From Saprospiraceae bacterium (GTDB taxonomy: Bacteria; Bacteroidota; Bacteroidia; Chitinophagales; Saprospiraceae), in contig JAHDGF010000040.1 in the NCBI GenBank assembly GCA_020627785.1, forward strand, positions 1 to 46,961: a stretch of DNA of 46,961 nucleotides, given 5' to 3'. The notes beneath the pieces were generated by a model. It saw only the letters and a list, made by a program, of their open reading frames with translations, made no database searches and had not been told where the DNA came from. Below are positions 32,493 through 41,836 of this stretch, piece by piece. How positions within the stretch are numbered: position 1 is the stretch's first letter; every line of letters starts with the position of its first letter. Both the position numbers and the translations under genes were made by a program.

Positions 32493-33260
32493 TTGCGCAC
32501 CTATAAACCTAAAGATGAAATTACTCCTTTTATAAAGGAGATTATTTTCTTGGAAGATCGAGATAATTCCAAAGTAAGTTTACCCTTTTATGCTGATGGC
32601 TATCCAGGGATCATGTATTCTGAAACGGCAAAACCAATATGTCTCCTGCCAGAAAATAAATTGCTGCCCAATTTTTTTCTTTATGGCCAAACCATCGAAC
32701 CAATACAACTTCAAATCTTTGGGGGATATAAAATAATTGTGTTCCAACTATATCCATTTGCAACACGACTACTCATCAAGGAGGACCCTAAGAATTTAAA
32801 CGATACTTGCTATGACTTGAATCTAATAGAAGGTGTTTCAACCAAAACAACGACGGAAAAACTTATTGGTCAGGAAACAGAGCGTAAAATTCATGTAATT
32901 TCTGATTACATATTATCTCTGGTAAAAAACTGCTCAGCAGATCCGGATAATTCTATAAAATTGGCGATATCTACTTTGATTAATTCTAAGGGGGTGATAT
33001 CAATTAAACAATTGAGAGAACAATTATTCATAACAGAGCGAACATTCGAGCGGAAATTTATGAAGGAAATTGGGGTAACGCCCAAACAATTTGCCAAGAT
33101 AATTCAGTTTAGTTTTTCACTTAATCAGATTAAAGAATCCGACTACACCAAGCTTACTAACATTGCTTATGACAATGGCTTCACAGACCAATCACACTTT
33201 ATAAAAACCTTTAAAAAGTACACAGGAAGGACACCGAAAGAAATTTTAGCCCAACTCTAG
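32493..33260 (+). CDS. AraC-family transcription regulator (TTG start)
   Basis: A 255-residue regulator. The N-terminal half (1-115) is the DUF6597-type sensor domain found before AraC helix-turn-helix domains (RTYKPKDEITPFIKEIIFLE, YGQTIEPIQLQIFGGYKIIV). The C-terminal about 100 residues are two AraC helix-turn-helix units: ISIKQLREQLFITERTFERK and LTNIAYDNGFTDQSHFIKTF, ending KKYTGRTPKEI. TTG 32493 starts it, 11 bp after the lipoprotein stop; the next ATG lies well inside the sensor domain. The oxidoreductase gene follows 77 bp downstream and is the most likely regulated neighbour. Confidence 0.9.
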   Translation: MRTYKPKDEITPFIKEIIFLEDRDNSKVSLPFYADGYPGIMYSETAKPICLLPENKLLPNFFLYGQTIEPIQLQIFGGYKIIVFQLYPFATRLLIKEDPKNLNDTCYDLNLIEGVSTKTTTEKLIGQETERKIHVISDYILSLVKNCSADPDNSIKLAISTLINSKGVISIKQLREQLFITERTFERKFMKEIGVTPKQFAKIIQFSFSLNQIKESDYTKLTNIAYDNGFTDQSHFIKTFKKYTGRTPKEILAQL

Positions 33261-33337
33261 TGCCGCCAATATTGTCGGTTTTTTACAATTTTTGACTTCT
33301 TTCTCTACTCATCTTTGAACTAAATAAAAACAACAGT

Positions 33338-33970
33338 ATGAGTAGGAAAATAATAATCTTTGGAGCCACAGGCGGCACTGGTCAACAACTAATTATTCAA
33401 TCATTAGCTAAAGGGCATCATGTAAGTGCCTTTGTCCGATCACCACAAAAATTACAAATCCAAAATCGTATGCTATCCGTAATTAAAGGTGATGTCTTGA
33501 ATTACAATGAGGTTCATGGAGCCATGAATGGACATAAGATTGTGTTCTCTTGCCTTGGAATGCCTGCATCTGATAAAACCAATTTACGCACGGTAGGAAC
33601 AGCTAATATTATAAAAGCCATGGAATCTCACAAGGTAAATAGATTCATATGTCAAACTTCTTTAGGTTACGGTGATAGCAAGGAAGTACTACCTTGGCAT
33701 ATGAAATATCTAGTGGTTCCCTTTATATTAAAAAATGCATTCAAGGATCATGAATCTCAAGAGCAGGTCATCCAAAACTCAAAAACAGAGTGGACAATCA
33801 TCCGTCCTGGAAATATGACGAATGGAAAAAGAACTGGCAAGTATAAATATGGATTTCAACCAACTGATAAAATAAAACTAAAAATTTCAAGATCGGATGT
33901 TGCAGATTTCATGCTTCGACAAATTGAAAGCAAAGAGCACTTATATAAAAAGGTTGGCATTTCTTATTAA
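33338..33970 (+). CDS. NAD(P)-binding oxidoreductase (atypical SDR/NmrA-like)
   Basis: A 210-residue Rossmann-fold protein with the nucleotide-binding motif GATGGTG (9-15), VKGD-type strand end (VIKGDVLNYNEV), VFSCLG, the SDR-like FICQTSLGYGDSKE region and WTIIRPGNMTNGKRTG. This is the atypical SDR layout of NmrA/YwnB/biliverdin-reductase-like proteins, which lack the classical Tyr-x3-Lys catalysis or use it weakly. Substrate unknown; many bind NADPH and act in redox sensing or quinone/flavin reduction. It follows the AraC regulator on the same strand, a frequent regulator-target pairing. Confidence 0.88.
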   Translation: MSRKIIIFGATGGTGQQLIIQSLAKGHHVSAFVRSPQKLQIQNRMLSVIKGDVLNYNEVHGAMNGHKIVFSCLGMPASDKTNLRTVGTANIIKAMESHKVNRFICQTSLGYGDSKEVLPWHMKYLVVPFILKNAFKDHESQEQVIQNSKTEWTIIRPGNMTNGKRTGKYKYGFQPTDKIKLKISRSDVADFMLRQIESKEHLYKKVGISY

Positions 33971-34094
33971 GAAATAAACTTAAAGGTCTTTAAAACAAAT
34001 CCTAATGAAAAGTGAATAAAGAACCAAAAGATATATTTAACTATAAATTGGATTACCTTTCAACCTAATACTAGAGTGCTTACCTTAAGCTATC

Positions 34095-34907
34095 GTGAAA
34101 GTAAAGTCGTACATAAAAAGAGGCAACTCCTTTCCTGTAATAATTGAAACTCAAAGTTCCGATTTTTTTGTGAAGCTCAGAGCAGGGATGAGTGGAACAC
34201 ATTCATTAATCACTGAGTACATTGGTAATAGCTTAGGGAAACAGTTAAACTTACCTACACAAAATCCATATTGGATTGAATTAGATTCTTCAATAGAATG
34301 CAAAGAAATTTATATTGAAGTAAAAGATCTCATTAATAAAAGTCATGGAACAAACATTGCCTTTGAGTATCTCGACGATTTACGTGAAGTCGAAGTAAAA
34401 GAATTGGATAAGCTAAATAAAAAGGAGCTTAATGAAATTTTTCTCTTTGATCTAATGATGATAAATATTGACCGAAGCGCAGAAAATTTAAATTTACTCT
34501 TTCAGGACGACTCTGTGATCTCTGTAGATTATGAATCTAGTATGCTTATACAAGAACTTCTCAGTCAAAGTAATTTTCTTAATAATGATAAAATTCTTCA
34601 AGGGCTTAGAAATAACCCTCTATGCAATTATATAGATCACGATTCTATCCAGAATTTTCTTGAAAGGACCAAACAAATATCGATTGCTAAAATATTAGAA
34701 GAAATACCTTCCTCAATTTTATACAACAGCAATCGACAATTAATCATTCGCGGATTTTTAGCGAAACAAGAGAATGCTTGGCAGATTTTAGAAACGATAA
34801 ATACATTAATGTCCATGACGCCTGATACAGCAGAACAGAATAAGGAGAGGAGAAACAAAAATCAAGCGGAGTTTATCAGAAAATTTAATGAAAACCTAAA
34901 GGCTTAA
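34095..34907 (+). CDS. Lone HipA-like kinase (HipA_2 type; GTG start)
   Basis: A 270-residue protein-kinase-fold protein. The ATP-binding lysine is probably Lys27 in FFVKLRAG. A catalytic loop resembling that of HipA appears as NIDRSAENLNLL (Asp126 and Asn131), and a metal-binding Asp in ISVDYESS (Asp145). It lacks the N-terminal HipA couple domain and has no HipB antitoxin gene beside it, so it belongs to the short HipA_2 group rather than a classic toxin-antitoxin pair. GTG 34095 is the start; the next Met (32) would lose the lysine. Targets of the short group are not known to me. A TPR lipoprotein gene follows 18 bp downstream. Confidence 0.8.
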   Translation: MKVKSYIKRGNSFPVIIETQSSDFFVKLRAGMSGTHSLITEYIGNSLGKQLNLPTQNPYWIELDSSIECKEIYIEVKDLINKSHGTNIAFEYLDDLREVEVKELDKLNKKELNEIFLFDLMMINIDRSAENLNLLFQDDSVISVDYESSMLIQELLSQSNFLNNDKILQGLRNNPLCNYIDHDSIQNFLERTKQISIAKILEEIPSSILYNSNRQLIIRGFLAKQENAWQILETINTLMSMTPDTAEQNKERRNKNQAEFIRKFNENLKA

Positions 34908-34925
34908 TCGATATAAAGCGACACC

Positions 34926-35771
34926 ATGAAATATCATACATTAATTATAATAAGTCTGGTTTTGCTTTCTTGTAGCCAGAGCACAAAACAAGGAACAAAA
35001 GAAAACAATAAAATCGAAGAAGTGCAGCTCATGAATTCCGAAGAAGTTCAAGATTCCATCATTGAAATACATTTAAAAAATGGAGCTTGGACTAAAGGTT
35101 TATACTCAAGAGAATGGCAGGAAGAAATTGATAAAGGCTTAGCCAAAGATTCGACCATTGCTTATTTATGGCAGCAAAAAGCAATGCCCTTATACAAGCA
35201 AGGAAAATATGAACTAGCCACTAAATATATTGACCAAGCAGTAAAATACGACAAAGACCAACATCAAGATTATAGAGCTTTCATGAAATGTATTTTCGCA
35301 AAAACATACAATGAAGCCATTCTTGATTTTGAAGATTTAATTCAAAGAAAAGGCAATAGTTATGTTATGGATCATTCATATTACTTTTATATAGCCCTTA
35401 GTAAATTACAGTTGAATAAATTTGCGGAAGCGGAAAAAATATATGAATCAGACATTGCAAGTCAAGAAAAAAATCAAGGCAAGGACTGGGTTCACTACCT
35501 GGATTACTTCTACCTGGGAGTTACCAAATATGAACTTGGAAAATATGAGGAGGCAATTGAAGTATTAGAAAAAGTCTTTCCTCTGTATCCTGAATTCGCA
35601 GAAGCTTTATATTATAAGGCCAAGTGTTTACGCTATTTAGAAAAGAAGGATGAGTCAATTGAACTCATGAAGAAAGCCATAGAATATGGCAAAAAAGGAT
35701 ATACTATAAATGAAGACAATTCAATCTACGAGAGATATCCATACCAGGTTCGTTGGGAACTGTATCAATAA
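34926..35771 (+). CDS. TPR-repeat lipoprotein
   Basis: A 281-residue lipoprotein (TLIIISLVLLSC, Cys16) with a polar linker and TPR-type helix pairs. These include AYLWQQKAMPLYKQGKYELA, VHYLDYFYLGVTKYELGKYE, EALYYKAKCLRYLEKKDESI and MKKAIEYGKKGYTI. TPRs build a concave surface that binds other proteins; no catalytic motif is present. The gene starts 18 bp after the HipA-like kinase gene, so they are probably co-transcribed. Whether they work together is unknown. Confidence 0.87.
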   Translation: MKYHTLIIISLVLLSCSQSTKQGTKENNKIEEVQLMNSEEVQDSIIEIHLKNGAWTKGLYSREWQEEIDKGLAKDSTIAYLWQQKAMPLYKQGKYELATKYIDQAVKYDKDQHQDYRAFMKCIFAKTYNEAILDFEDLIQRKGNSYVMDHSYYFYIALSKLQLNKFAEAEKIYESDIASQEKNQGKDWVHYLDYFYLGVTKYELGKYEEAIEVLEKVFPLYPEFAEALYYKAKCLRYLEKKDESIELMKKAIEYGKKGYTINEDNSIYERYPYQVRWELYQ

Positions 35772-35819
35772 CCTTTTAGTAAATTTAATACCTTCTTCTA
35801 ATGGCAAAATAAAATAGTA

Positions 35820-36542
35820 ATGAAGTTACCTAAGATAAAAGGCATCATTGAGCGAAGAATACTGATCAATTATCAAATTGAAAAAGAGGTATTAGCGAAT
35901 TTTTTGCCTGCTCCGTTTAAACCTAAGCTTGTCAAAGGAAAAGGGATTGCTGGAATTTGCTTGATAAGATTGAAAGAAATAAGACCTACTTGGATTCCAA
36001 AGCAATTTGGAATTTCCTCAGAGAATGGAGCGCACAGAATTGCTGTTGAATGGATGGACAATGGTGTATTAAAAGAAGGTGTATTTATACCACGTAGAGA
36101 CACCTCTTCCATTCTAAATTCTTTGGCAGGCGGTACTGTGTTTCCAGGCACTCATCACTTAGCTAAGTTTATCGTAAAGGAAGAAAATGATAATTACGAA
36201 GTGGGTTTTATAAGTAAAGACCAAACCAGTCTATCTATAAAAGCTAAAGAATCAAATGACTGGAATGAAAAAAGTGTCTTTGATAATTTGGAAGATGCTT
36301 CAACATTTTTTGAAAATGGATCGATTGGATATTCACCTGGGAAGAAAGAATATGATGGATTGCAACTTAAAACTCTTAGATGGAAAGTTTCTCCACTTAT
36401 GGTAGAATATGTCCATTCAAGCTTTTTCGAAGATCAGGGAATATTCCCTGAAGGATCAGTAATTTTTGACAATGCTTTACTCATGAAAAACATCGAGCAT
36501 GAGTGGATAGGCCTAGCCAATATTTCTAAATCCAGAGGATAG
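35820..36542 (+). CDS. DUF2071 (YqjF-like) family protein
   Basis: A 240-residue cytosolic protein. It opens with RRILINYQIEKEVLANFLPA and continues GIAGICLIRLKEIRPTWIPK, HRIAVEWMDNGVLKEGVFIP, RRDTSSILNSLAGGTVFPG and a strand-rich C-terminal half (VEYVHSSFFEDQGIFPEGSV). This is the layout of DUF2071, thought to share the acetoacetate-decarboxylase-like fold; no catalytic lysine can be assigned by eye and no reaction is established. It stands 48 bp after the TPR gene on the same strand. Last gene of the plus-strand accessory island. Confidence 0.75.
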   Translation: MKLPKIKGIIERRILINYQIEKEVLANFLPAPFKPKLVKGKGIAGICLIRLKEIRPTWIPKQFGISSENGAHRIAVEWMDNGVLKEGVFIPRRDTSSILNSLAGGTVFPGTHHLAKFIVKEENDNYEVGFISKDQTSLSIKAKESNDWNEKSVFDNLEDASTFFENGSIGYSPGKKEYDGLQLKTLRWKVSPLMVEYVHSSFFEDQGIFPEGSVIFDNALLMKNIEHEWIGLANISKSRG

Positions 36543-36716
36543 GAAAATTTTTGTCTTAAAATTTACATTCATTTGAAGCCTAAAAAGACAATTAATAGGC
36601 ATAAGAACACTTTTTATTCGGAATTTCTCAAACTAGACAGACAAAAATGACTTTCAGGCCTAATTTTGGGGCATACACACATGGTAATAATTTTAATTGC
36701 ACCCTATTTTCAAATA

Positions 36717-36732
36717 GCTAGTTTAAACTAGC
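36717..36732. promoter_or_regulatory. 16-bp perfect palindrome upstream of the histidine-kinase gene
   Basis: gctagtttaaactagc is a perfect 16-bp palindrome, 70 bp before the kinase ATG in the 259-bp gap after the DUF2071 gene. Its size fits a dimeric repressor operator. No other copy was noticed in the window. Confidence 0.35.
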
Positions 36733-36801
36733 AAAACAAAGACAGTAAAAGCTGGAATTAATCATCCCTCATTAATTCCTAGCAAATAGAGAGTGCCAAT
36801 T

Positions 36802-37992
36802 ATGGATGCTAAGGCAATTAAAAAAAGTTTAAGTTTTTTAAACAAAATCTTTATTGTAGTAGTTGTGTTCGACATACTTTTATGTTGGCATAAAGGCGAT
36901 ACTGATCTTATGATGTCAAGTGTTTATTTTCTTCTAGGCCTTGTTATTGCAAGAATTTTTATTCAGTTTGAAAAACAAGAACTAGCAACTCTTTGCATTT
37001 CATATACCTTATACTTCATAGGTTTTTACCATGTGGTCGTAGTGGGAAATCACGCTACTTGCTATTTTATTCTTATAGCTATTCCTATTGTAGGACCATT
37101 AATGTTAGAAAGGAACATTAGTAGATACCTACTTTTCTTTTCTTCATTTCTACTATTCCCCCTGTGTAACTATTTATCAGAGTTTGGTCTATTTGACAAC
37201 TATTTCTTTTACTACGGTCTTATTCCTTCCTTTATCTCAGTCATGTATTTCTCCAAGATCCTTAATGAAGTGAACGAGGAAAAGAGTCTTTTAATCGAGC
37301 AATTAAAAGATAAAAACGAAGAAATTCTTTTGTATTCGAATATAATGAGTCATGACCTAAAAGCACCTCTAAGATCTATCACAGGCTTCTCAGAACTTTT
37401 ACTTAAAAAGCACCCTGAAATGAGTGACGGAGATAAAAAATTATTCACCTATATAATTGATGGTGTAAACTCCATGAGAGATCTAATCAATGATCTTCTA
37501 TTATACTCGAAATCTAATTCAGAAGAAATAAAGTTAGATACCATTAATTTAGAAAACTTAGTAGATGAAGTTCTTGCAACCTTTAAGTTTGAACTAGATG
37601 ATCGACAGGTGGAGATTAGTAAAAATGAACTTGGAAGTCTTTTAGCTCATAAAGATTCTTTATTCCTTGTACTCCAGAATATGATTTCCAACTCCATCAA
37701 ATATCAACCGAAAGATGAAAATCATATTCCTAAAATAAAAATCCAACACTTAAAGGAAAAACTGAAAGATCAGATCATCATTTCTGACAATGGCATAGGT
37801 CTAGAAATCAGCAACAAAGGAGAAATCTTCAAACCATTCAAAAGACTTCATTCCAAAAGAGATTATGAAGGTACTGGCTTAGGCATGTCCATTGTCTCCA
37901 AACTCATTGAAAAACATAATGGGATTATTAAAGTTGACTCCGAAATAAACAAAGGAACGAGGTTTACCATCGAGTTACCAGCAATTGCTTAA
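36802..37992 (+). CDS. Membrane sensor histidine kinase (HisKA/HATPase)
   Basis: A 396-residue kinase counted from ATG 36802; a GTG at 36793 would add three residues and is less likely. About six membrane helices fill residues 12-150 without a large periplasmic domain. A short coiled coil (NEVNEEKSLLIEQLKDKNEE) leads to the HisKA domain with phosphoacceptor His184 in SHDLKAPLRSI. The HATPase domain follows with N-box MISNSIKYQP, G1 DNGIGLEI, F-box FKPFKRLH and G2 GTGLGMSIVSKLI. No response regulator is adjacent, so it is an orphan kinase. It resembles phytochrome-related, multi-TM kinases of Bacteroidota. The signal is unknown. Confidence 0.9.
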   Translation: MDAKAIKKSLSFLNKIFIVVVVFDILLCWHKGDTDLMMSSVYFLLGLVIARIFIQFEKQELATLCISYTLYFIGFYHVVVVGNHATCYFILIAIPIVGPLMLERNISRYLLFFSSFLLFPLCNYLSEFGLFDNYFFYYGLIPSFISVMYFSKILNEVNEEKSLLIEQLKDKNEEILLYSNIMSHDLKAPLRSITGFSELLLKKHPEMSDGDKKLFTYIIDGVNSMRDLINDLLLYSKSNSEEIKLDTINLENLVDEVLATFKFELDDRQVEISKNELGSLLAHKDSLFLVLQNMISNSIKYQPKDENHIPKIKIQHLKEKLKDQIIISDNGIGLEISNKGEIFKPFKRLHSKRDYEGTGLGMSIVSKLIEKHNGIIKVDSEINKGTRFTIELPAIA

Positions 37993-38248
37993 CAAGAGTG
38001 CTGCACATTCCAATCCCATAGTTTCAAAAAACTAAGTCCTAAAAGGTCCATAAGTTTTCTTCGAAAATCTTAAGCACGACTTCATAAAAGAAAATCTTAT
38101 CTTTTAGGAGCACACAACATTGAACTAGTGCTCTTGAAGTTGTACATTAAACGTAAATTTCTAATCAGCAGATCATACATAGAATTATGTGCGTAAATAC
38201 TGAAAAAACATTCGTTCCATTTGTGTGTTAATTCTCAAAATAAACACA

Positions 38249-39118
38249 ATGTCACATCGCAGCATACATAAAATCATTCCAGCAAAACTCATAAATATGG
38301 GAGGACATTTACTTGATCAACCACTACCCTATGACGGTGTAGAACAGATTGATCCGTTCTTGTTGATTCACCATTGGAATCAACCCATCGAAGGTGGTCT
38401 ACGACCGCAAGAAGCTGGCGTGGGACCACATCCACATCGTGGGTTTTCGCCGGTCACTTTCATATTTAAAGGAGATATTCAACACAGAGACTCGCTAGGA
38501 AATAATGCCATTGTTGAAGAAGGTGGGACGCAGTGGATGCATGCCGGGAAGGGAATTACACACAGCGAAAGGCCCAGTAAAGTTCTTGCTCAAAACGGAG
38601 GCGAACATGAGTTTATCCAATTTTGGGTGAACACGCCTGCTAAATTTAAAATGGAACCAGCTTACTATCTTCCCATCTCTAAAGAAGATACGCCTACTAT
38701 TAAAAAAGAAAAGGCAGAGATTTCTGTGGTTACTGGTGAATTTGAAAATGTAAAGGGACCCGCAAAGACTTACAGTCCACAGACACATCTACGCATTAAT
38801 ACAGAAGCAAGTGCAAAACTCTCCCTAGAGCTTGAATCAAACTTTAATACCATTCTATATCTGTTAGACGGAGAATTATTGATTGACAACAAGACTGTAA
38901 AAGATAAAGACTTAGTCTGGTTTGCCAACGATGCAGCAAACATTGAAATTACTTCAACCAAAGAAAGTAGATTTATCATTTTATCTGGAGAACCAATCAA
39001 TGAAGAAGTGGTATCGTACGGTCCATTTGTCATGAACTCTCAGGTAGAAATTATGCAAGCCATGAGGGATTCACAGATGGGCAAGATGGGCATACTCATA
39101 GAAGATTTTAATGAATAA
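38249..39118 (+). CDS. Pirin family protein
   Basis: A 289-residue bicupin protein counted from ATG 38249; a GTG-started longer frame at 38225 adds eight residues without motif support. The N-terminal cupin carries the pirin metal site: HPHRGFSPVTF (His61, His63) and HAGKGITHSE (His105, Glu107). The second cupin is degenerate. Pirins bind Fe or Mn; some are quercetin dioxygenases, others bind transcription or metabolic proteins, so the activity here is open. It overlaps the next gene by 8 bp, which ties a cytosolic pirin to a secreted protein of unknown role. Confidence 0.93.
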   Translation: MSHRSIHKIIPAKLINMGGHLLDQPLPYDGVEQIDPFLLIHHWNQPIEGGLRPQEAGVGPHPHRGFSPVTFIFKGDIQHRDSLGNNAIVEEGGTQWMHAGKGITHSERPSKVLAQNGGEHEFIQFWVNTPAKFKMEPAYYLPISKEDTPTIKKEKAEISVVTGEFENVKGPAKTYSPQTHLRINTEASAKLSLELESNFNTILYLLDGELLIDNKTVKDKDLVWFANDAANIEITSTKESRFIILSGEPINEEVVSYGPFVMNSQVEIMQAMRDSQMGKMGILIEDFNE

Positions 39119-39890
39119 TTTCAAAACCATATTAACCAGTATAATCGTTCTTCTTAATGGATTATTTCTATTAGGACAATCCTACAATGAAGATATATTC
39201 AGAATAAAAAACAGCCTAAAAATTTTTGAAAAGGATTCCGTTGTAAGTCAAAGCAACGACCCCTTTCAGCGAGATAAAAAATACTACTTCAAATTATATG
39301 ATTGTCAGCGGTATCTATTTAGAGATGATGGTTCCGTAGTTTTTGAGAATGCCTGTCCTGGTGATTATATTACAAGAACACTGGTAGGCAATTATACATA
39401 CTCAAGTGACACCCAAATAGAACTTACCGTTGACACCTTAGGGAATAAAGGCTTTAACCTTGAACGTTTGTTTGTTGACCGAATTGATATAGACACCATA
39501 CAATCAACGGAACTTGCTTTCAAGATTTATGATTTAGACAAACGTGATTTAGGTACCAACCTATCCATTTCATATAAGAAAAAACCTTTCTTTCTCAGAG
39601 AAACCAAAACCCTATCCTTTCGACATGATGACATCAACTCATTGGTTGGTAAAAAGATTTATTTAGAATCGATTGCGGTTGAAGCCATGAAAGACGATGT
39701 CAGGAAAGTCTACTATGTTCCTATAAATCAAGCCATTGAATTAGAGTCTAAAACGTATAAAATTTATCTGCGAAAAAAATGGGGCAGAATAAATAAAATC
39801 AAAAATAAGCTTTGGCTATTTTACTGGAATCACACCAAGCAAGAATACCTTAAAGAAGATGAATTGATATTTAACTATTTACAGGAGTAA
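39111..39890 (+). CDS. Secreted protein of unknown family
   Basis: A 259-residue protein with a signal peptide (ILTSIIVLLNGLFLLGQ). The mature part is strand-rich with repeated acidic turns (YFKLYDCQRYLFRDDGSVVF, TLVGNYTYSSDTQIELTVDT) and a basic C-terminal third (YKIYLRKKWGRINKIKNKLW). It contains two Cys (CQRYL and ACPGD), possibly a disulfide. Fold suggests a lipocalin-like or beta-sandwich protein; no family recognised. It overlaps the pirin gene by 8 bp. Its stop TAA (39888-39890) directly abuts the stop of parE on the other strand, with no base between the two convergent genes. Confidence 0.75.
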   Translation: MNNFKTILTSIIVLLNGLFLLGQSYNEDIFRIKNSLKIFEKDSVVSQSNDPFQRDKKYYFKLYDCQRYLFRDDGSVVFENACPGDYITRTLVGNYTYSSDTQIELTVDTLGNKGFNLERLFVDRIDIDTIQSTELAFKIYDLDKRDLGTNLSISYKKKPFFLRETKTLSFRHDDINSLVGKKIYLESIAVEAMKDDVRKVYYVPINQAIELESKTYKIYLRKKWGRINKIKNKLWLFYWNHTKQEYLKEDELIFNYLQE

Positions 39891-41771
39891 CTAAGCCAAT
39901 TCTTCTTCCAGTACTGGCTCAATGGCGTCAATTTCCACCTTAAGATTATCAATAATAAATAACTGCCGATCCATGGAATTCTTACCCATGTAGTAACTGA
40001 GTATCTCCGGAATACTTACTTTCTCATTAAATATCACAGGCTCTAGTCGAATGTCAGAACCGATAAATCCACCAAACTCATCTGGCGAGATTTCCCCCAG
40101 CCCCTTAAATCTTGTAATTTCTGGCTTACCTCTTAGCGCTTTAATGGCATCCTGCTTTTCCTTTTCACTATAACAATAGTGCGTATCTTTTTTATCACGA
40201 ACTCTAAACAAAGGAGTCTCCAAAATATACAAGTGCCCCTCCCTTACAAGATCTGGGAAAAACTGAAGAAAGAAAGTTAACAAGAGTAATCGGATGTGCA
40301 TTCCATCGACATCTGCATCCGTAGCAATCACCACTTGATTGTATCGCAAAAACTCAATGCCATCCTCGATATTCAATGCATGCTGTAGAAGATTTAATTC
40401 TTCATTTTCATAGACCACTTTTTTAGTCTGTCCAAAACTATTGAGTGGCTTACCTCGAAGACTGAACACCGCTTGCGTCTGAACATTTCTTGCCTTCGTA
40501 ATAGAACCACTGGCAGAATCCCCCTCGGTAATAAAAATGGTTGTCGCTTTTTTAATTTCTTCGGTATGTTTCTTCACGGAAGAATTTAAATGCACCCGAC
40601 AGTCTCTGAGTTTTTTATTATGGATGTTAGCAACCTTCGCTCTTTTATTAGCGAGCTTTTTAATGCCGGCAATCTCTTTTCTTTCTCGTTCTGATTGCTG
40701 GATTCTTTTCAGTAGTGCCTCTGAAACATCCTTATTTTTATGAAGGAAATTATCCAATTGACTTTTCACAAAGTCTACCACAAATGACCGTACCGTTTTG
40801 CCCTCAGGCGCCACATTTATCGAACCTAATTTTGTTTTGGTCTGGGATTCAAAAACTGGTTCTTCCACTCGAACACTAATCGCTCCGACCACGGCCGATT
40901 GTATGTCTTTCGATTCAAAATTCTTTCCATAAAAATCTCGGACTGTTTTAGTTATCGCTTCTCTGAAGGCCGCAAGATGTGTCCCTCCCTGCGTCGTATT
41001 CTGTCCATTAACGAAAGAGTAATATTCTTCACCATATTGGTTGCCATGCGTTAAAGCCATTTCGATATCATCGCCTTTCAGATGAATGATCGGATATCGC
41101 ATGGTCGTAGGATCAGCCTTTCGTTCGAGTAAGTCCTTCAGTCCATTTCGAGAGACTAGAGTCTTACCATTAAATTTTAGCTTAAGGCCAGCATTTAAGT
41201 ATGCGTAATTCCAGAGCTGATTAATGATAAATTCATCTCGGTATTTATATTTCTTAAAGATGGAATTATCGGGTGTGTACTCGATTAAAGTACCATTTGG
41301 TTCTTTTGTTTTTACCTGCTTGCTCTGGCTCAATAATTCTCCCTTATTGAAAGATGCTGATTTTTGTTTGCCATCTCTATAGGCAGTCACGACAAAGTGG
41401 GTCGAAAGCGCATTTACAGCCTTCGTTCCTACCCCATTTAGACCTACAGATTTCTTAAAGGCCTTAGAGTCATATTTACCACCCGTATTCATTTTGGATA
41501 CAACATCAACGACCTTACCCAGCGGAATACCACGTCCATAATCTCGGACGGTGACAAGCTCGTCTGTCACTTCAATTTCGATTTGTTTACCGTGACCCAT
41601 GACGTACTCATCTATGGAGTTGTCAATCACCTCCTTCAGAAGGACATAAATCCCATCATCGGCACTTGCTCCATTTCCTAATTTTCCGATATACATACCA
41701 GGCCGCAACCTGATGTGTTCCTTCCAGTCAAGGGATCGTATATTAGCTTCAGTATATTGAACGGTGGACAT
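39891..41771 (-). CDS. parE: DNA topoisomerase IV subunit B (ParE)
   Basis: ATPase subunit of a type IIA topoisomerase that decatenates and relaxes DNA with ParC. The 626 residues from ATG 41771 show the GHKL ATPase (EVIDNSIDE 47-55, DYGRGIP 77-83, [13 protein letters not shown] 110-122). Then come the transducer domain and the Toprim domain with EGDSASG (416-422) and DADVDG (485-490). The short form without the GyrB insert and KxDSxxGS-less ends favour ParE over GyrB, and it resembles the Bacteroidota ParE. A GTG start at 41795 lies inside the -7 box and is rejected. No parC is adjacent in the window. Confidence 0.88.
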   Translation of the reverse strand: MSTVQYTEANIRSLDWKEHIRLRPGMYIGKLGNGASADDGIYVLLKEVIDNSIDEYVMGHGKQIEIEVTDELVTVRDYGRGIPLGKVVDVVSKMNTGGKYDSKAFKKSVGLNGVGTKAVNALSTHFVVTAYRDGKQKSASFNKGELLSQSKQVKTKEPNGTLIEYTPDNSIFKKYKYRDEFIINQLWNYAYLNAGLKLKFNGKTLVSRNGLKDLLERKADPTTMRYPIIHLKGDDIEMALTHGNQYGEEYYSFVNGQNTTQGGTHLAAFREAITKTVRDFYGKNFESKDIQSAVVGAISVRVEEPVFESQTKTKLGSINVAPEGKTVRSFVVDFVKSQLDNFLHKNKDVSEALLKRIQQSERERKEIAGIKKLANKRAKVANIHNKKLRDCRVHLNSSVKKHTEEIKKATTIFITEGDSASGSITKARNVQTQAVFSLRGKPLNSFGQTKKVVYENEELNLLQHALNIEDGIEFLRYNQVVIATDADVDGMHIRLLLLTFFLQFFPDLVREGHLYILETPLFRVRDKKDTHYCYSEKEKQDAIKALRGKPEITRFKGLGEISPDEFGGFIGSDIRLEPVIFNEKVSIPEILSYYMGKNSMDRQLFIIDNLKVEIDAIEPVLEEELA

Positions 41772-41792
41772 ATTGTTGTTTTCTTTGACCAC

Positions 41793-41800
41793 CAAAGATA
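41793..41800 (-). promoter_or_regulatory. -7 promoter box of parE
   Basis: On the minus strand TATCTTTG fits TAnnTTTG and is identical to the box of gap. It places the transcript start about 15 nt before the ATG at 41771. No -33 box was identified. It overlaps the GTG at 41795, supporting the ATG start. Confidence 0.45.
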
Positions 41801-41836
41801 AGACATATTATGAATTACTCTAACATGTTTTACGAC

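Noticed and set aside
34095..34907. Classic HipBA toxin-antitoxin pair
   Set aside because: No HipB helix-turn-helix gene lies beside it and the couple domain is absent.
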